64,000 nt of DNA, taken from positions 2,914,001 to 2,978,000 of the forward strand of contig NZ_CP059493.1 of assembly GCF_014042015.1 (NCBI RefSeq), in the 5' to 3' direction. Position 1 is the stretch's first letter. Every line of letters begins with the position of its first letter. This DNA comes from Actinotalea sp. JY-7876 (lineage in GTDB: Bacteria; Actinomycetota; Actinomycetes; Actinomycetales; Cellulomonadaceae). The notes beneath the pieces were generated by a model. The model did no database searches. It was not told the origin of the DNA and was given only the letters and a program-made list of their open reading frames with translations. Shown piece after piece: positions 18,864 through 26,684 of this stretch. The position numbers and the translations under genes were made by a program.

Positions 18864-19766
18864 ATGACGAACGCACCCGCGGTCCTGGTCCGGGACCTGC
18901 ACAAGCACTACGGCGCCAAGCGCGCCGTCGACGGCCTGGACCTCGAGGTCCACGCCGGCGAGATCTTCGCCGTGCTCGGACCCAACGGAGCCGGCAAGAC
19001 CACCACCATCGAGATCCTCGAGGGCTTCCGCGACCGCGACCGCGGCGAGGTGGCCGTCCTGGGCGTCGACCCGCAGCACGCCGACCGGGCGTGGCGCAGC
19101 CGGGTGGGCATCGTGCTCCAGAGCGGCGACGACCGGGCCGAGCTCACGGTCCGCGAGCTCGTGCGCCACTTCGCGACGTTCTACCCCCGTCCCCGCGACC
19201 CGGAGCAGCTGATCGAGGCCGTCGGCCTCACGGCGAAGGCCGGCACGCGCGTGCGCCAGCTGTCCGGCGGGCAGCGGCGCCGCCTCGACGTCGCGCTCGG
19301 CATCGTGGGGCGGCCCGAGCTGCTCTTCCTCGACGAGCCGACGACGGGGTTCGACCCCGAGGCCCGCCGGTCCTTCTGGGACCTGCTGCTCGGCCTGCGG
19401 GACGAGGGCACCACGATCCTGCTCACCACCCACTACCTCGACGAGGCCGAGCACCTGGCCGACCGCGTCGCCGTCGTCCGCGACGGGCGCGTGGTGGCGC
19501 TGGACGCGCCCGCCGCGCTCGGAGGGCGGGCCACGCACGAGGCGCTCGTGCGGTGGCGCGAGGACGGGGTCGTCCAGGAGCACCGGACGGCGACCCCGAC
19601 GGCGCTCGTGGCCGAGCTGTCGCGCCGCTTCGCACCGGGCGAGGTCCCGGCGCTGGAGATCCTGCGTCCCACCCTCGAGGACGTGTACCTCGAGATGGTC
19701 GGCGAGGGCTCGCGCCTCGCCCCCACGCCCAGCCGTCCCGCCGACCTCGAGGAGGCCGTGCGATGA
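18864..19766 (+). CDS. ABC transporter ATP-binding protein (drug/ABC-2 export type)
   Basis: Nucleotide-binding subunit of an exporter, 300 residues. Walker A is GPNGAGKT at residues 39-46, the signature is LSGGQRRRLDVALG, and Walker B is LLFLDEPTTGFDPEA, followed by the TTHYLDEAE H-loop. A C-terminal regulatory extension follows. The start has a GGGAGG ribosome-binding site. Its stop overlaps the next gene's ATG (ATGA), so the two are coupled. The partner permease and downstream two-component system suggest stress-induced export of an antibiotic, lipid or similar compound. The substrate is unknown. Confidence 0.92.
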   Translation: MTNAPAVLVRDLHKHYGAKRAVDGLDLEVHAGEIFAVLGPNGAGKTTTIEILEGFRDRDRGEVAVLGVDPQHADRAWRSRVGIVLQSGDDRAELTVRELVRHFATFYPRPRDPEQLIEAVGLTAKAGTRVRQLSGGQRRRLDVALGIVGRPELLFLDEPTTGFDPEARRSFWDLLLGLRDEGTTILLTTHYLDEAEHLADRVAVVRDGRVVALDAPAALGGRATHEALVRWREDGVVQEHRTATPTALVAELSRRFAPGEVPALEILRPTLEDVYLEMVGEGSRLAPTPSRPADLEEAVR

Positions 19767-20617
19767 GCACCGCCGCGTCCACCACCGCGCCCGCCCGACC
19801 CGCGCACGGAACCCTGCCCTCTCCCCTGCGGCTCGCCGTCGGGCGCACCGGGCTCGAGCTCAAGGAGTTCTTCCGCGAGCGCGACGCGGTGGTCTTCATC
19901 TTCGCCTACCCGATCCTCATGATGGCGATCTTCGCGACCGTCTTCGACGGGCAGGTCCAGTCGGACGGCACGATCTCCGTGGAGTTCGCGCAGTACTTCC
20001 TGCCCGGCATCCTCGCGACCGGCATCATGCTGTCGAGCTTCCAGACCATCGCGATCGACCTCGCGGTGCAGCGCGACACCGGCGCGCTCAAGCGCCTGCG
20101 TGGCACGCCACTGCCCCCGGTCTCCTTCTTCCTGGGGAAGGTCGGGCAGGTCCTGGTCAACACGGCCGTGCAGGTCGGGCTGCTGCTCACGCTCGCGTTC
20201 GTGGTCTACGACGTGCCGGTGCCGGACGCCTCGCACTGGGCCACCTTCGCGTGGGTCCTCGTCCTGGGCACCGCCACGGGCACGATCTGCGGCGTCGGGT
20301 TCTCCTCGCTGCCCCGCACGGGCAAGTCGGCGAGCGCGGTCGTGACGCCGGTCGTCCTGGTGCTGCAGTTCATCTCCGGCGTCTTCTTCCCGTTCTACTC
20401 GCTGCCCGAGTGGATGCAGAGCCTCGCCTCGGTCTTCCCGCTCAAGTGGATGGCCCAGGGCATGCGCGCGGCCTTCCTGCCCGACGGCGCGGCCTCGCTC
20501 GAACCGGCGGGGTCGTGGGAGCTGGGCACGACAGCTGCCATCCTGTGCGCATGGCTCCTGCTCGGACTGGTCGTCGGTGTGCGCACGTTCCGTTGGCGCA
20601 GGCGTGACGACGGCTGA
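19763..20617 (+). CDS. ABC-2 type transporter permease
   Basis: Membrane subunit of the exporter, 284 residues with about six hydrophobic segments. It starts MSTAASTTAPARP; the first helix (VVFIFAYPILMMAIFATVF) is followed by the ABC-2 core with RGTPLPPVSFFLGK and GVFFPFYSLPEWMQ. The ATG overlaps the ATPase stop by ATGA. Its own end overlaps the start of the histidine-kinase gene by about 14 bases. Confidence 0.9.
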   Translation: MSTAASTTAPARPAHGTLPSPLRLAVGRTGLELKEFFRERDAVVFIFAYPILMMAIFATVFDGQVQSDGTISVEFAQYFLPGILATGIMLSSFQTIAIDLAVQRDTGALKRLRGTPLPPVSFFLGKVGQVLVNTAVQVGLLLTLAFVVYDVPVPDASHWATFAWVLVLGTATGTICGVGFSSLPRTGKSASAVVTPVVLVLQFISGVFFPFYSLPEWMQSLASVFPLKWMAQGMRAAFLPDGAASLEPAGSWELGTTAAILCAWLLLGLVVGVRTFRWRRRDDG

Positions 20618-21893
20618 GCGGGCGCCCGGCACCGCGGAGCGCGCGGCCTTCTGGGGCCGCGCGCTGCGCGGCTGGGACGCGGCGTTCTACGCGATGATGG
20701 CGATCGCCGCCGCCGCCGTCGTCACCGGGTCCGGAACGGGCCGGAGCGTGGGGTGGCCGCTCGCACTCATGGCGGCCCTGGTCGCCGCCTACCTGCTGCT
20801 CGGCCGGCGCGCCGCCCGGGGCGGCGACCACCGGCTCGCCCTGACCTACCTCGGGGTCCTCGTCGCCCTGACCTCGGCGATCGTGCTGGTCAACACGATC
20901 GGCACGATCCTGCTGTTCATCGCCTACAGCCAGATCTGGTTCTTCGCGGACTCGCGCCGCCTCGGCGTCGTCTTCTCGGTCCTCCTGACGATCGGGGTCT
21001 TCGGCGCGCTCGTCCTGACCGTCGGCCCCGGCGGGGCGGAGCTCGCGAGCGCCGTGGCCCAGGGCGCGATCGCGCTGGCGTTCGCCGTCCTGCTCGGGCT
21101 CTGGATCACCGCGATGGCCGAGCAGAGCGAGGAGCGGGCGGAGCTCATCGAGCGGCTCGAGGCGGCGCAGGCGGAGCTCGGGCGCTCGCACCACGCCGCC
21201 GGGGTCGCGGCCGAGCGCGAGCGCATGGCGCGCGAGATCCACGACACGCTCGCCCAGGGGTTCACGAGCATCGTCATGCTGGCCCAGACGGCGACGGCCG
21301 ACCTGCGGCGCGAGCGGCCGGACCAGGCCGCGGAGCGCATCGCACTGGTGGAGCGCACGGCGCGCGAGAACCTGGCGGAGGCGCGCGCGCTGGTCGCGGC
21401 GTTCGCCCCGGTCGGGCTGGACGGCTCGACGCTGGCCGAGGCACTGGGACGCCTCGCGCGACGCTTCACGCAGGAGACGGGAGTGCGCGTCGAGGTGGTC
21501 CTGGAGGGCTCCACGCCGCTGGGGCGCGACCACGAGGTGATCCTCCTGCGCGCCGCGCAGGAGGCCCTGGCCAACGTCCGTCGCCACGCGGACGCGCGCC
21601 AGGTCCAGCTGGTCCTCGCCGCGGGCCCGCTCGGCGCGCAGGACGGCAGCGCCGTCCACCTGGAGGTGGTCGACGACGGCCGGGGCATCGACCCGGACGC
21701 CGCCGAGGGCTTCGGCCTGCGCGGGATGCGCGACCGCGTGACGTCCGGCGGGGGCGAGGTCGCCGTCGTGCCGCGCGACGGCGGTGGGACGCGACTGCGC
21801 GTGACCCTGCCGGTCGGTCCCGTCGGTCCCGCCGGTGACAGCGACGGCGTGGCCACGGACCTGCGCGCGGCCGACGGCGGGGCGGCGTCGTGA
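20604..21893 (+). CDS. sensor histidine kinase (HisKA_3 / NarL-system type)
   Basis: Membrane sensor kinase, 429 residues. Residues 20-175 form about five to six membrane helices with no large extracellular domain. A dimerisation coil follows, with His213 in the motif EREIHDTLAQGF (here MAREIHDTLAQGF). The C-terminal ATPase domain has GFGLRGMRDRV. GTG 20604 is proposed although its ribosome-binding site is weak; a GTG nine codons earlier is also possible. It overlaps the permease end and is followed by its response regulator with a GTGA overlap, so sensor and exporter probably act together. Confidence 0.9.
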   Translation: MTTAERAPGTAERAAFWGRALRGWDAAFYAMMAIAAAAVVTGSGTGRSVGWPLALMAALVAAYLLLGRRAARGGDHRLALTYLGVLVALTSAIVLVNTIGTILLFIAYSQIWFFADSRRLGVVFSVLLTIGVFGALVLTVGPGGAELASAVAQGAIALAFAVLLGLWITAMAEQSEERAELIERLEAAQAELGRSHHAAGVAAERERMAREIHDTLAQGFTSIVMLAQTATADLRRERPDQAAERIALVERTARENLAEARALVAAFAPVGLDGSTLAEALGRLARRFTQETGVRVEVVLEGSTPLGRDHEVILLRAAQEALANVRRHADARQVQLVLAAGPLGAQDGSAVHLEVVDDGRGIDPDAAEGFGLRGMRDRVTSGGGEVAVVPRDGGGTRLRVTLPVGPVGPAGDSDGVATDLRAADGGAAS

Positions 21894-22549
21894 GCGGCCC
21901 CGCGGGCGCGGGCGACGGGGCGGGCGTCGTGCGGGTGCTCGTGGCCGACGACCACCCCGTCGTGCGGGCCGGCATCGTCGGCCTGCTCGCGGGCGAGCCC
22001 GACCTCGTCGTCGTCGGCGAGGCCGGCGACGGCGCGCAGGCCGTGGCCCTCACGGCCGAGCTGCGGCCCGACGTCGTCCTCATGGACCTGCGGATGCCCG
22101 TGCTCGACGGGGCCGGCGCGACGGCGCAGGTCCTCGCCGCCCAGCCGGGCGTGCACGTGGTGGTGCTGACGACCTACGAGACCGACACCGACATCCTGCG
22201 CGCGGTCGAGGCGGGCGCGACCGGGTACCTGCTCAAGGACGCGCCGCGCGACGACCTGGTCGACGGGGTCCGCATGGCGGCCCGGGGCCAGACGGTGCTC
22301 GCGCCGTCGGTGGCGCGGCGGCTCGTGACCCAGGTCCGCCGCCCGGACGAGCGGCTCACCGCGCGCGAGCTCGAGGTGCTGGCCGGCGTCGCGCGCGGCG
22401 GGACCAACGCGCAGATCGGCAGCGAGCTGTTCATCGCCGAGGCGACCGTCAAGACCCACCTGCTGCGGATCTTCGCCAAGCTCGGGGTCGACGACCGGAC
22501 GCACGCCGTGACCGTGGCGCTCGCGCGGGGCATCCTGCGCCAGCCCTGA
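21890..22549 (+). CDS. NarL/LuxR-family response regulator
   Basis: DNA-binding response regulator, 219 residues. The receiver domain has the acidic pair in VLVADDHPVVRAG and phosphoacceptor Asp66 in VVLMDLRMP. The C-terminal LuxR-type helix-turn-helix is seen as LTARELEVLAGVARGGTNAQI and TVKTHLLRIFAKL. It overlaps the kinase gene by four bases and is the last gene of the four-gene operon. It likely controls this operon; no binding site was identified. Confidence 0.93.
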   Translation: MSGPAGAGDGAGVVRVLVADDHPVVRAGIVGLLAGEPDLVVVGEAGDGAQAVALTAELRPDVVLMDLRMPVLDGAGATAQVLAAQPGVHVVVLTTYETDTDILRAVEAGATGYLLKDAPRDDLVDGVRMAARGQTVLAPSVARRLVTQVRRPDERLTARELEVLAGVARGGTNAQIGSELFIAEATVKTHLLRIFAKLGVDDRTHAVTVALARGILRQP

Positions 22550-22570
22550 CGGCCCGGGTGGGCCGTCAGG
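22545..22570 (+). terminator. terminator overlapping the response-regulator stop codon
   Basis: An 11-bp perfect stem (22545-22555 with 22560-22570, loop GGGT). The TGA stop at 22547-22549 is within the left arm. It separates the exporter operon from the deaminase gene. Confidence 0.65.
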
Positions 22571-22602
22571 TCGAGGGTCCCGGCGCCTGGCAGACTGTCG
22601 AG

Positions 22603-23634
22603 GTGCGTGACCTGGCGAGTCTTCCCAAGGCCCACCTGCACCTGCACTTCACCGGGTCCATGCGCCCGAGCACCCTGACCGCGCTGGCCGCGGCCCGCGG
22701 CGTCCGTCTCCCCGCCGCGCTCGCCGAGGCCACGACGCAGGTGACGAGGCCCCCGGCGGACGAGCGGGGCTGGTTCCGCTTCCAGCGCCTGTACGACGCC
22801 GCCCGCGCGTGCGTCAGGTCCGAGGCGGACATGCGGCGCATCGTCGCCGAGGCCGCGCAGGACGACGCGGCCGAGGGCTCGGGGCGCCTCGAGATCCAGG
22901 TGGACCCGACGTCGTACGCGCCGTTCACCGGCGGCATCACGCCCGCGCTCGAGATCGTGCTCGACGAGGCGCGGGCCGCGAGCGCGCGGACGGGCGTGGA
23001 GGTCGGCGTCGTCGTCGCCTCGTCACGCGTGCGCCATCCGCTCGAGGCGCGGACCCTCGCGCGACTCGCCGCGCGCTACGCCGGCGACGGTCCGGGCCAG
23101 GTGGTCGGCTTCGGGCTGAGCAACGACGAACGGCGCGGGAGCACCCCGGACTGGGCCCCGGCGTTCACGATCGCGCGCCGCGCCGGCCTCGCGTCGGTGC
23201 CCCACGGCGGCGAGCTGCTGGGGGCGGGGCACGTCGCGCAGGTGCTGGACCACCTCGCCCCCGACCGTCTGGGGCACGGCGTCCGCGCGGCCGAGGACCG
23301 GCACGTGCTCGAGGAGGTCGTGCGCCGCGGCGTCGCGCTCGAGCTCTGCCCCGCCTCGAACGTCTCGCTCGGGGTCTTCGCCGAGGACCACCAGGTGCCG
23401 CTGCGCACGCTGACGGACGCGGGCGCGACGCTGGCGCTCGGGGCCGACGACCCGCTCCTGTTCGGGTCGCGGCTCGTCGACCAGTACGAGGTCGCCCGCA
23501 CCGTGCACGGGTTCGACGACGCGGCGCTCGCCGAGCTCGCGCGCGGGTCGGTCCGGGCGTCCCGCGCCGGGGAGACGACGCGCGCGCGACTGCTGGCCGG
23601 GATCGACGCGTGGCTCGCCGTTCCGGAGGCTTGA
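22603..23634 (+). CDS. adenosine deaminase family protein
   Basis: Amidohydrolase-fold enzyme of 343 residues, probably deaminating adenosine or a related nucleoside. The N-terminal metal site is LPKAHLHLHFTGSMR (His13 and His15 as likely zinc ligands). The glutamate-containing HGGELLGAGH, CPASNVSLGVF and ADDPLLFGS motifs follow. Compared with classical adenosine deaminases (KAELH-x-HLDG), His11 replaces Glu and Thr17 replaces Asp in the first motif, so the substrate may differ. GTG 22603 fits the family N-terminus, but the ribosome-binding site is weak. It lies between the exporter terminator and the GntR operon. Confidence 0.85.
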   Translation: MRDLASLPKAHLHLHFTGSMRPSTLTALAAARGVRLPAALAEATTQVTRPPADERGWFRFQRLYDAARACVRSEADMRRIVAEAAQDDAAEGSGRLEIQVDPTSYAPFTGGITPALEIVLDEARAASARTGVEVGVVVASSRVRHPLEARTLARLAARYAGDGPGQVVGFGLSNDERRGSTPDWAPAFTIARRAGLASVPHGGELLGAGHVAQVLDHLAPDRLGHGVRAAEDRHVLEEVVRRGVALELCPASNVSLGVFAEDHQVPLRTLTDAGATLALGADDPLLFGSRLVDQYEVARTVHGFDDAALAELARGSVRASRAGETTRARLLAGIDAWLAVPEA

Positions 23635-23659
23635 CCGGTTCGACGCCCTGGTGCAATGT
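23631..23659 (+). promoter_or_regulatory. putative promoter of the membrane protein-GntR operon
   Basis: TTGACC (23631-23636) and CAATGT (23654-23659) are separated by 17 bases. The -35 overlaps the stop codon of the deaminase gene, and the -10 runs into the palindrome at 23654-23679. The -10 match is moderate. Confidence 0.4.
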
Positions 23660-23679
23660 ATCAATCCATTGATTCATTG
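23654..23679 (+). promoter_or_regulatory. 26-bp palindromic operator, probably for the GntR regulator
   Basis: The left half CAATGTATCAAT and right half ATTGATTCATTG are separated by CC and complement each other at 11 of 12 positions. The inner 14 bases are a perfect palindrome. It is strikingly AT-rich in this GC-rich DNA. It sits over the proposed -10 and directly upstream of a GAGGAGG ribosome-binding site. The operon it precedes encodes a YtrA-type GntR protein, so autorepression is the likely role. Confidence 0.65.
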
Positions 23680-23691
23680 CGAGGAGGCGCC

Positions 23692-24708
23692 GTGTCCCGG
23701 ACCGGCCAGGTCGAGCTGTTCGTCCCGCCCCTCTACGACCTCCTCTGGGCGGTCGTGGGCTTCGGCACCCCCCTCGCGCTCGTCGCGGCGATCGTGGTCG
23801 TCGCCCTGCGCGGCGGGCGCGGGCGGTCGGGCGGGATCAGCCGTACCGCATCCGTCGCCCGTCGGCACGCCGTCGGGGTGCACCTCGCAGCCTGGGTGGC
23901 AGCCCTCGTGGCCCTGCCCCTCATGGGCTACGGCGGCCTCCCCGGCCCACCCGAGGCGGTCCGCGCGTACGCGACGGCCCTGGGCGGCTCGAGCTCCTTC
24001 GACAGCGGGTCCCTCGTCGCCCTCGTACCCGCAGGGGTCGGGCTCGCCTTCCTCCTCGTGCACGCGGTCGGCGAGCTCACGTGGCCCCGACCGACGGGCA
24101 CCGTGCGGCGCGCGACCCTTCGACCCCGCCGCGTGGTCGACGTGGCGCCCGCGGGCGCCCGGCGGGTCACCTGGGCATGGGGCGCGGTGCTGTTCGTGGT
24201 GCTCCTGGCCTGCGGGCTCACGGCCGAGCCCGACGGACGATCGCTCGGGCGCACCTCCGGGGCCTGGGTCGTCAGCCACTCCCCCTTCCCCGGGTGGCAC
24301 TACGGGGTCTCGCTCCTCGCAGCCGCGGCGCTCGTCCTCGGGGCGCAGGAGGGCGTGCTGCGGCTCATCACCCGGCGACCGGCGGTCGCCGACGCCGCGG
24401 AGGCGTGGGACCTCGGCCTGCGCCGCCTCAGCGCACACCGGGTGCTGCGCGGCACGCAGCTGGTCCTCGGCTGCACGGTCGGCGCCGTGCTCGTGGTCGC
24501 GGGCACGAGCGTCCGGGCGGTCGGCGACGACCACGCTCCCGGTGCGGCGGCCGGCGGCAGCACCGCCTACGTGCTGGGCGGCACCGCCCTGGTGGTCCTG
24601 GGCCTGGCCTCGCTCCTGGTCGCGATGGCGCTCACGCTCCGGCAGGGCGACGCGGTCGCCGCGCCCGCGGTCGACGCGGACGACGCCCTCCACGACGCAG
24701 CGCGATGA
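23692..24708 (+). CDS. multi-pass membrane protein of unknown function
   Basis: A 338-residue membrane protein with about six to seven hydrophobic segments (first around LLWAVVGFGTPLALVAAIVVV). I recognise no family. GTG 23692 was chosen because GAGGAGG ends five bases upstream; an ATG at 23656 lies inside the palindrome and has no ribosome-binding site. Its stop overlaps the start of the GntR gene by ATGA, so the pair is co-translated. In other actinobacteria YtrA-type regulators often pair with membrane or ABC transport genes. Here no ATPase is present, so a sensing or envelope role is only a guess. Confidence 0.75.
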   Translation: MSRTGQVELFVPPLYDLLWAVVGFGTPLALVAAIVVVALRGGRGRSGGISRTASVARRHAVGVHLAAWVAALVALPLMGYGGLPGPPEAVRAYATALGGSSSFDSGSLVALVPAGVGLAFLLVHAVGELTWPRPTGTVRRATLRPRRVVDVAPAGARRVTWAWGAVLFVVLLACGLTAEPDGRSLGRTSGAWVVSHSPFPGWHYGVSLLAAAALVLGAQEGVLRLITRRPAVADAAEAWDLGLRRLSAHRVLRGTQLVLGCTVGAVLVVAGTSVRAVGDDHAPGAAAGGSTAYVLGGTALVVLGLASLLVAMALTLRQGDAVAAPAVDADDALHDAAR

Positions 24709-25112
24709 GCCTGCGCATTGAGGTCGACCTGGCCTCCGGCGTGCCGCCGTACGAGCAGATCCGGCTCCAGGTGCTGGCGCACGTCTCCGCCCGGAGGCTG
24801 CGCGCGGGCGACCGGCTGCCGACGATCCGCGCGCTCGCGACCGACCTCGGCGTCGCGTCCGGCACGGTGGCGCGCGCCTACCGCGAGCTCGAGGCGGCCG
24901 GCGTCGTCACGACGCGGCGGCGCGTGGGCACCGTCGTCACCGACGTCACGCCGTCGGGCGACGCAGGTCTGCGGGACGCGGCGCGCCGCCTGGTGGAGGA
25001 GGCGCGATCGGCGGGGCTCGACGACGACGCCGTCCTGGGCCTGGTCCGTGGCGCGCTGCTCGGCGGTCGTGACGACACGCGGCCCACGGAGGGGGCTCGT
25101 CACAGGGAATGA
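24705..25112 (+). CDS. GntR-family transcriptional regulator (YtrA-like)
   Basis: A short 135-residue regulator. The N-terminal winged helix-turn-helix (PPYEQIRLQVLAHVSARRL, RLPTIRALATDLGVASGTV, ELEAAGVVTTRRRVGT) covers residues about 12-78. Only about 50 residues follow, too short for an effector-binding domain, which is typical of the YtrA subfamily. The start overlaps the preceding membrane-protein stop. It probably binds the 26-bp palindrome at 23654-23679. Confidence 0.9.
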   Translation: MSLRIEVDLASGVPPYEQIRLQVLAHVSARRLRAGDRLPTIRALATDLGVASGTVARAYRELEAAGVVTTRRRVGTVVTDVTPSGDAGLRDAARRLVEEARSAGLDDDAVLGLVRGALLGGRDDTRPTEGARHRE

Positions 25113-25116
25113 GCCC

Positions 25117-25145
25117 TTGTCCGTCGTGTCTGGATCCGGTAGCAT
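25117..25145 (+). promoter_or_regulatory. promoter of the DUF222-HNH gene
   Basis: TTGTCC (25117-25122), a 17-base spacer and TAGCAT (25140-25145). The LexA-type box begins at the very next base, so LexA bound there would cover the transcription start. Confidence 0.6.
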
Positions 25146-25161
25146 TCGAACAGACGTTCGA
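25146..25161 (+). promoter_or_regulatory. LexA-binding SOS box
   Basis: TCGAAC-AGAC-GTTCGA is a perfect inverted repeat matching the mycobacterial/actinobacterial SOS box form TCGAAC(N4)GTTCGA. It lies immediately after the -10 and 17 bases before the ATG of the DUF222-HNH gene. Confidence 0.85.
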
Positions 25162-25178
25162 GTGATCCGGAGGCGGGC

Positions 25179-26669
25179 ATGGCGGTGCTGGCGGCGGTGG
25201 AGCCCTTCGGGGTCGCCGCGCCGGCGCGCGTGGTGACGGACGTGCGCGGGCTCGTGGAGCGGGTCAAGGCGGTCGGTGGTGCGGCGGGTGACTGGTCGGC
25301 GCTGGAGCGGCGTGAGGTGCTGGCGGCGCTGGACGCAGCGGTCGGTGCGCTGACGGTGGTGCGGGGCGAGGTGCTGCTCGCCGAGCGGGACAGCGGGACG
25401 TGGCGGGCGTCGGGTGATCCGAGCTTCGAGGCGTGGCGGGGTCGCACGTCGCGGTCGGGGGCGCGGGCGGTGCTGACCCAGGTCCGCCAGGCCGACGCCG
25501 CCACCCGCTTGCCTCAGTTCGGGGACGCCGCCCGCGAGGGCGCGGTCACCGTGGACCACATGGAGGCGCTCGGCCGCGTGGTCGCCGGCGCGTCGGGGGC
25601 GGTCAAGGACGCCTTGGCTTCTCCGGAGCGGCAGGCGCAGCTGGTGGAGACCGCGCGGCGGGTCGATGCGGGGACCTTCGCCCGGGCAGTGGCGCAGCTC
25701 GCCGCCGAGGTCGACCCGCTCGCCCACGAGCGCGGGCACCAGGCGCAACGTGCGGCACGGTTCCTGACCCTGGCCGACACCCCCGAGGGCACCCGCATCA
25801 AGGGGCTCGTCGACCGCATGGCCGGGCACCGGCTGCGGTTGGCGCTGGAGGCGGTGTCGCCGCGACCCGGCAAGGACGACGACCGCTCCCACGAGCAACG
25901 CCGCGCCGACGCCCTGGACACCATCGCCGAGAAGATCCTGGCCCTGCCCGAGACCGGCAGCGGCGCCGCGGTGCGACCCCACGTGTCCTTCCTCATGGAC
26001 GCCCAGACCTGGGCAGGCCTGCGCGCACTGCGCGCCGCGGGCAAGCTGGACGCGACCGGCGCGGCTGCGAGCGGCGCGACGGAGCACCTGAACCCCGACA
26101 CCGCGTCGTTCGCGCCGGTCACCCTGGAGGACGGGACCCCGGTACCGATCAGCGAGGTCGCCCGCGCCCTGTGCGACTGCGACCTGACCCGCGTGGTCAT
26201 GGACGCCGACACGATGCCCCTGGACATCGGACGCACCCAACGCACCTACACCGGCGTCCAACGCCGCGCCGTCATCGCCCGGGACCGCGGATGCTCGTGG
26301 CCCGACTGCGGCGCCGAAGCCCGCTGGGGCGAGGTCCACCACATCCGCTGGTGGGAACGCGACAACGGACCCACCTCGCTCACCAACGGCGTGCTCCTGT
26401 GCGTCTTCCACCACCACGAGGTCCACCGACGCGACCTGACCATCACCCGACAACCCGGACCAGGACGCCGACCCCGGTACACCTTCCGTGACCAGCGCGG
26501 GCGACCCGTCGCCGTGCCGGGAGATGCTCGGGCGAGCCTCGATCCGGCTCGCGCGGCCGAGCCGAGCGGTGCGGCCGGTCCCAGTCGTGGCGACGAGGCG
26601 GGTGAGATAGCGAGGGCCTCGGCGACACGGGAAGGCGGCGTACCGCCCGACCTCTTCGCCCTCGGGTGA
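25179..26669 (+). CDS. DUF222 and HNH endonuclease domain protein (13E12-repeat type)
   Basis: A 496-residue member of the family common in multiple copies in actinobacteria and related to the mycobacterial 13E12 repeat proteins. The N-terminal DUF222 region spans about residues 10-340. The C-terminal HNH nuclease has GCSWPDCGAEARWGEVHHIRW followed by GPTSLTNGVLLCVFHHHEVHR, with the two metal-ligating Cys and the His cluster. A disordered tail follows. ATG 25179 has a GGAGG ribosome-binding site. The SOS box predicts DNA-damage induction. The cellular function of the family is not established; no terminal repeats or target duplication were seen around it. Confidence 0.92.
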   Translation: MAVLAAVEPFGVAAPARVVTDVRGLVERVKAVGGAAGDWSALERREVLAALDAAVGALTVVRGEVLLAERDSGTWRASGDPSFEAWRGRTSRSGARAVLTQVRQADAATRLPQFGDAAREGAVTVDHMEALGRVVAGASGAVKDALASPERQAQLVETARRVDAGTFARAVAQLAAEVDPLAHERGHQAQRAARFLTLADTPEGTRIKGLVDRMAGHRLRLALEAVSPRPGKDDDRSHEQRRADALDTIAEKILALPETGSGAAVRPHVSFLMDAQTWAGLRALRAAGKLDATGAAASGATEHLNPDTASFAPVTLEDGTPVPISEVARALCDCDLTRVVMDADTMPLDIGRTQRTYTGVQRRAVIARDRGCSWPDCGAEARWGEVHHIRWWERDNGPTSLTNGVLLCVFHHHEVHRRDLTITRQPGPGRRPRYTFRDQRGRPVAVPGDARASLDPARAAEPSGAAGPSRGDEAGEIARASATREGGVPPDLFALG

Positions 26670-26684
26670 GCGAGACCCGGAAGG

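Noticed and set aside
23656-23691. ATG inside the palindrome as start of the membrane protein
   Set aside because: No ribosome-binding site precedes it, while GTG 23692 has a perfect GAGGAGG. Leaderless translation from the ATG is unlikely but not impossible.
24567-26453. 628-codon minus-strand open frame across the GntR and HNH genes
   Set aside because: It crosses two real genes and the SOS promoter in antisense and has no domain.
25179-26669. HNH gene as part of an insertion element or intron
   Set aside because: DUF222-HNH genes occur as free-standing genes. No inverted repeats, target duplication or interrupted host gene was seen.
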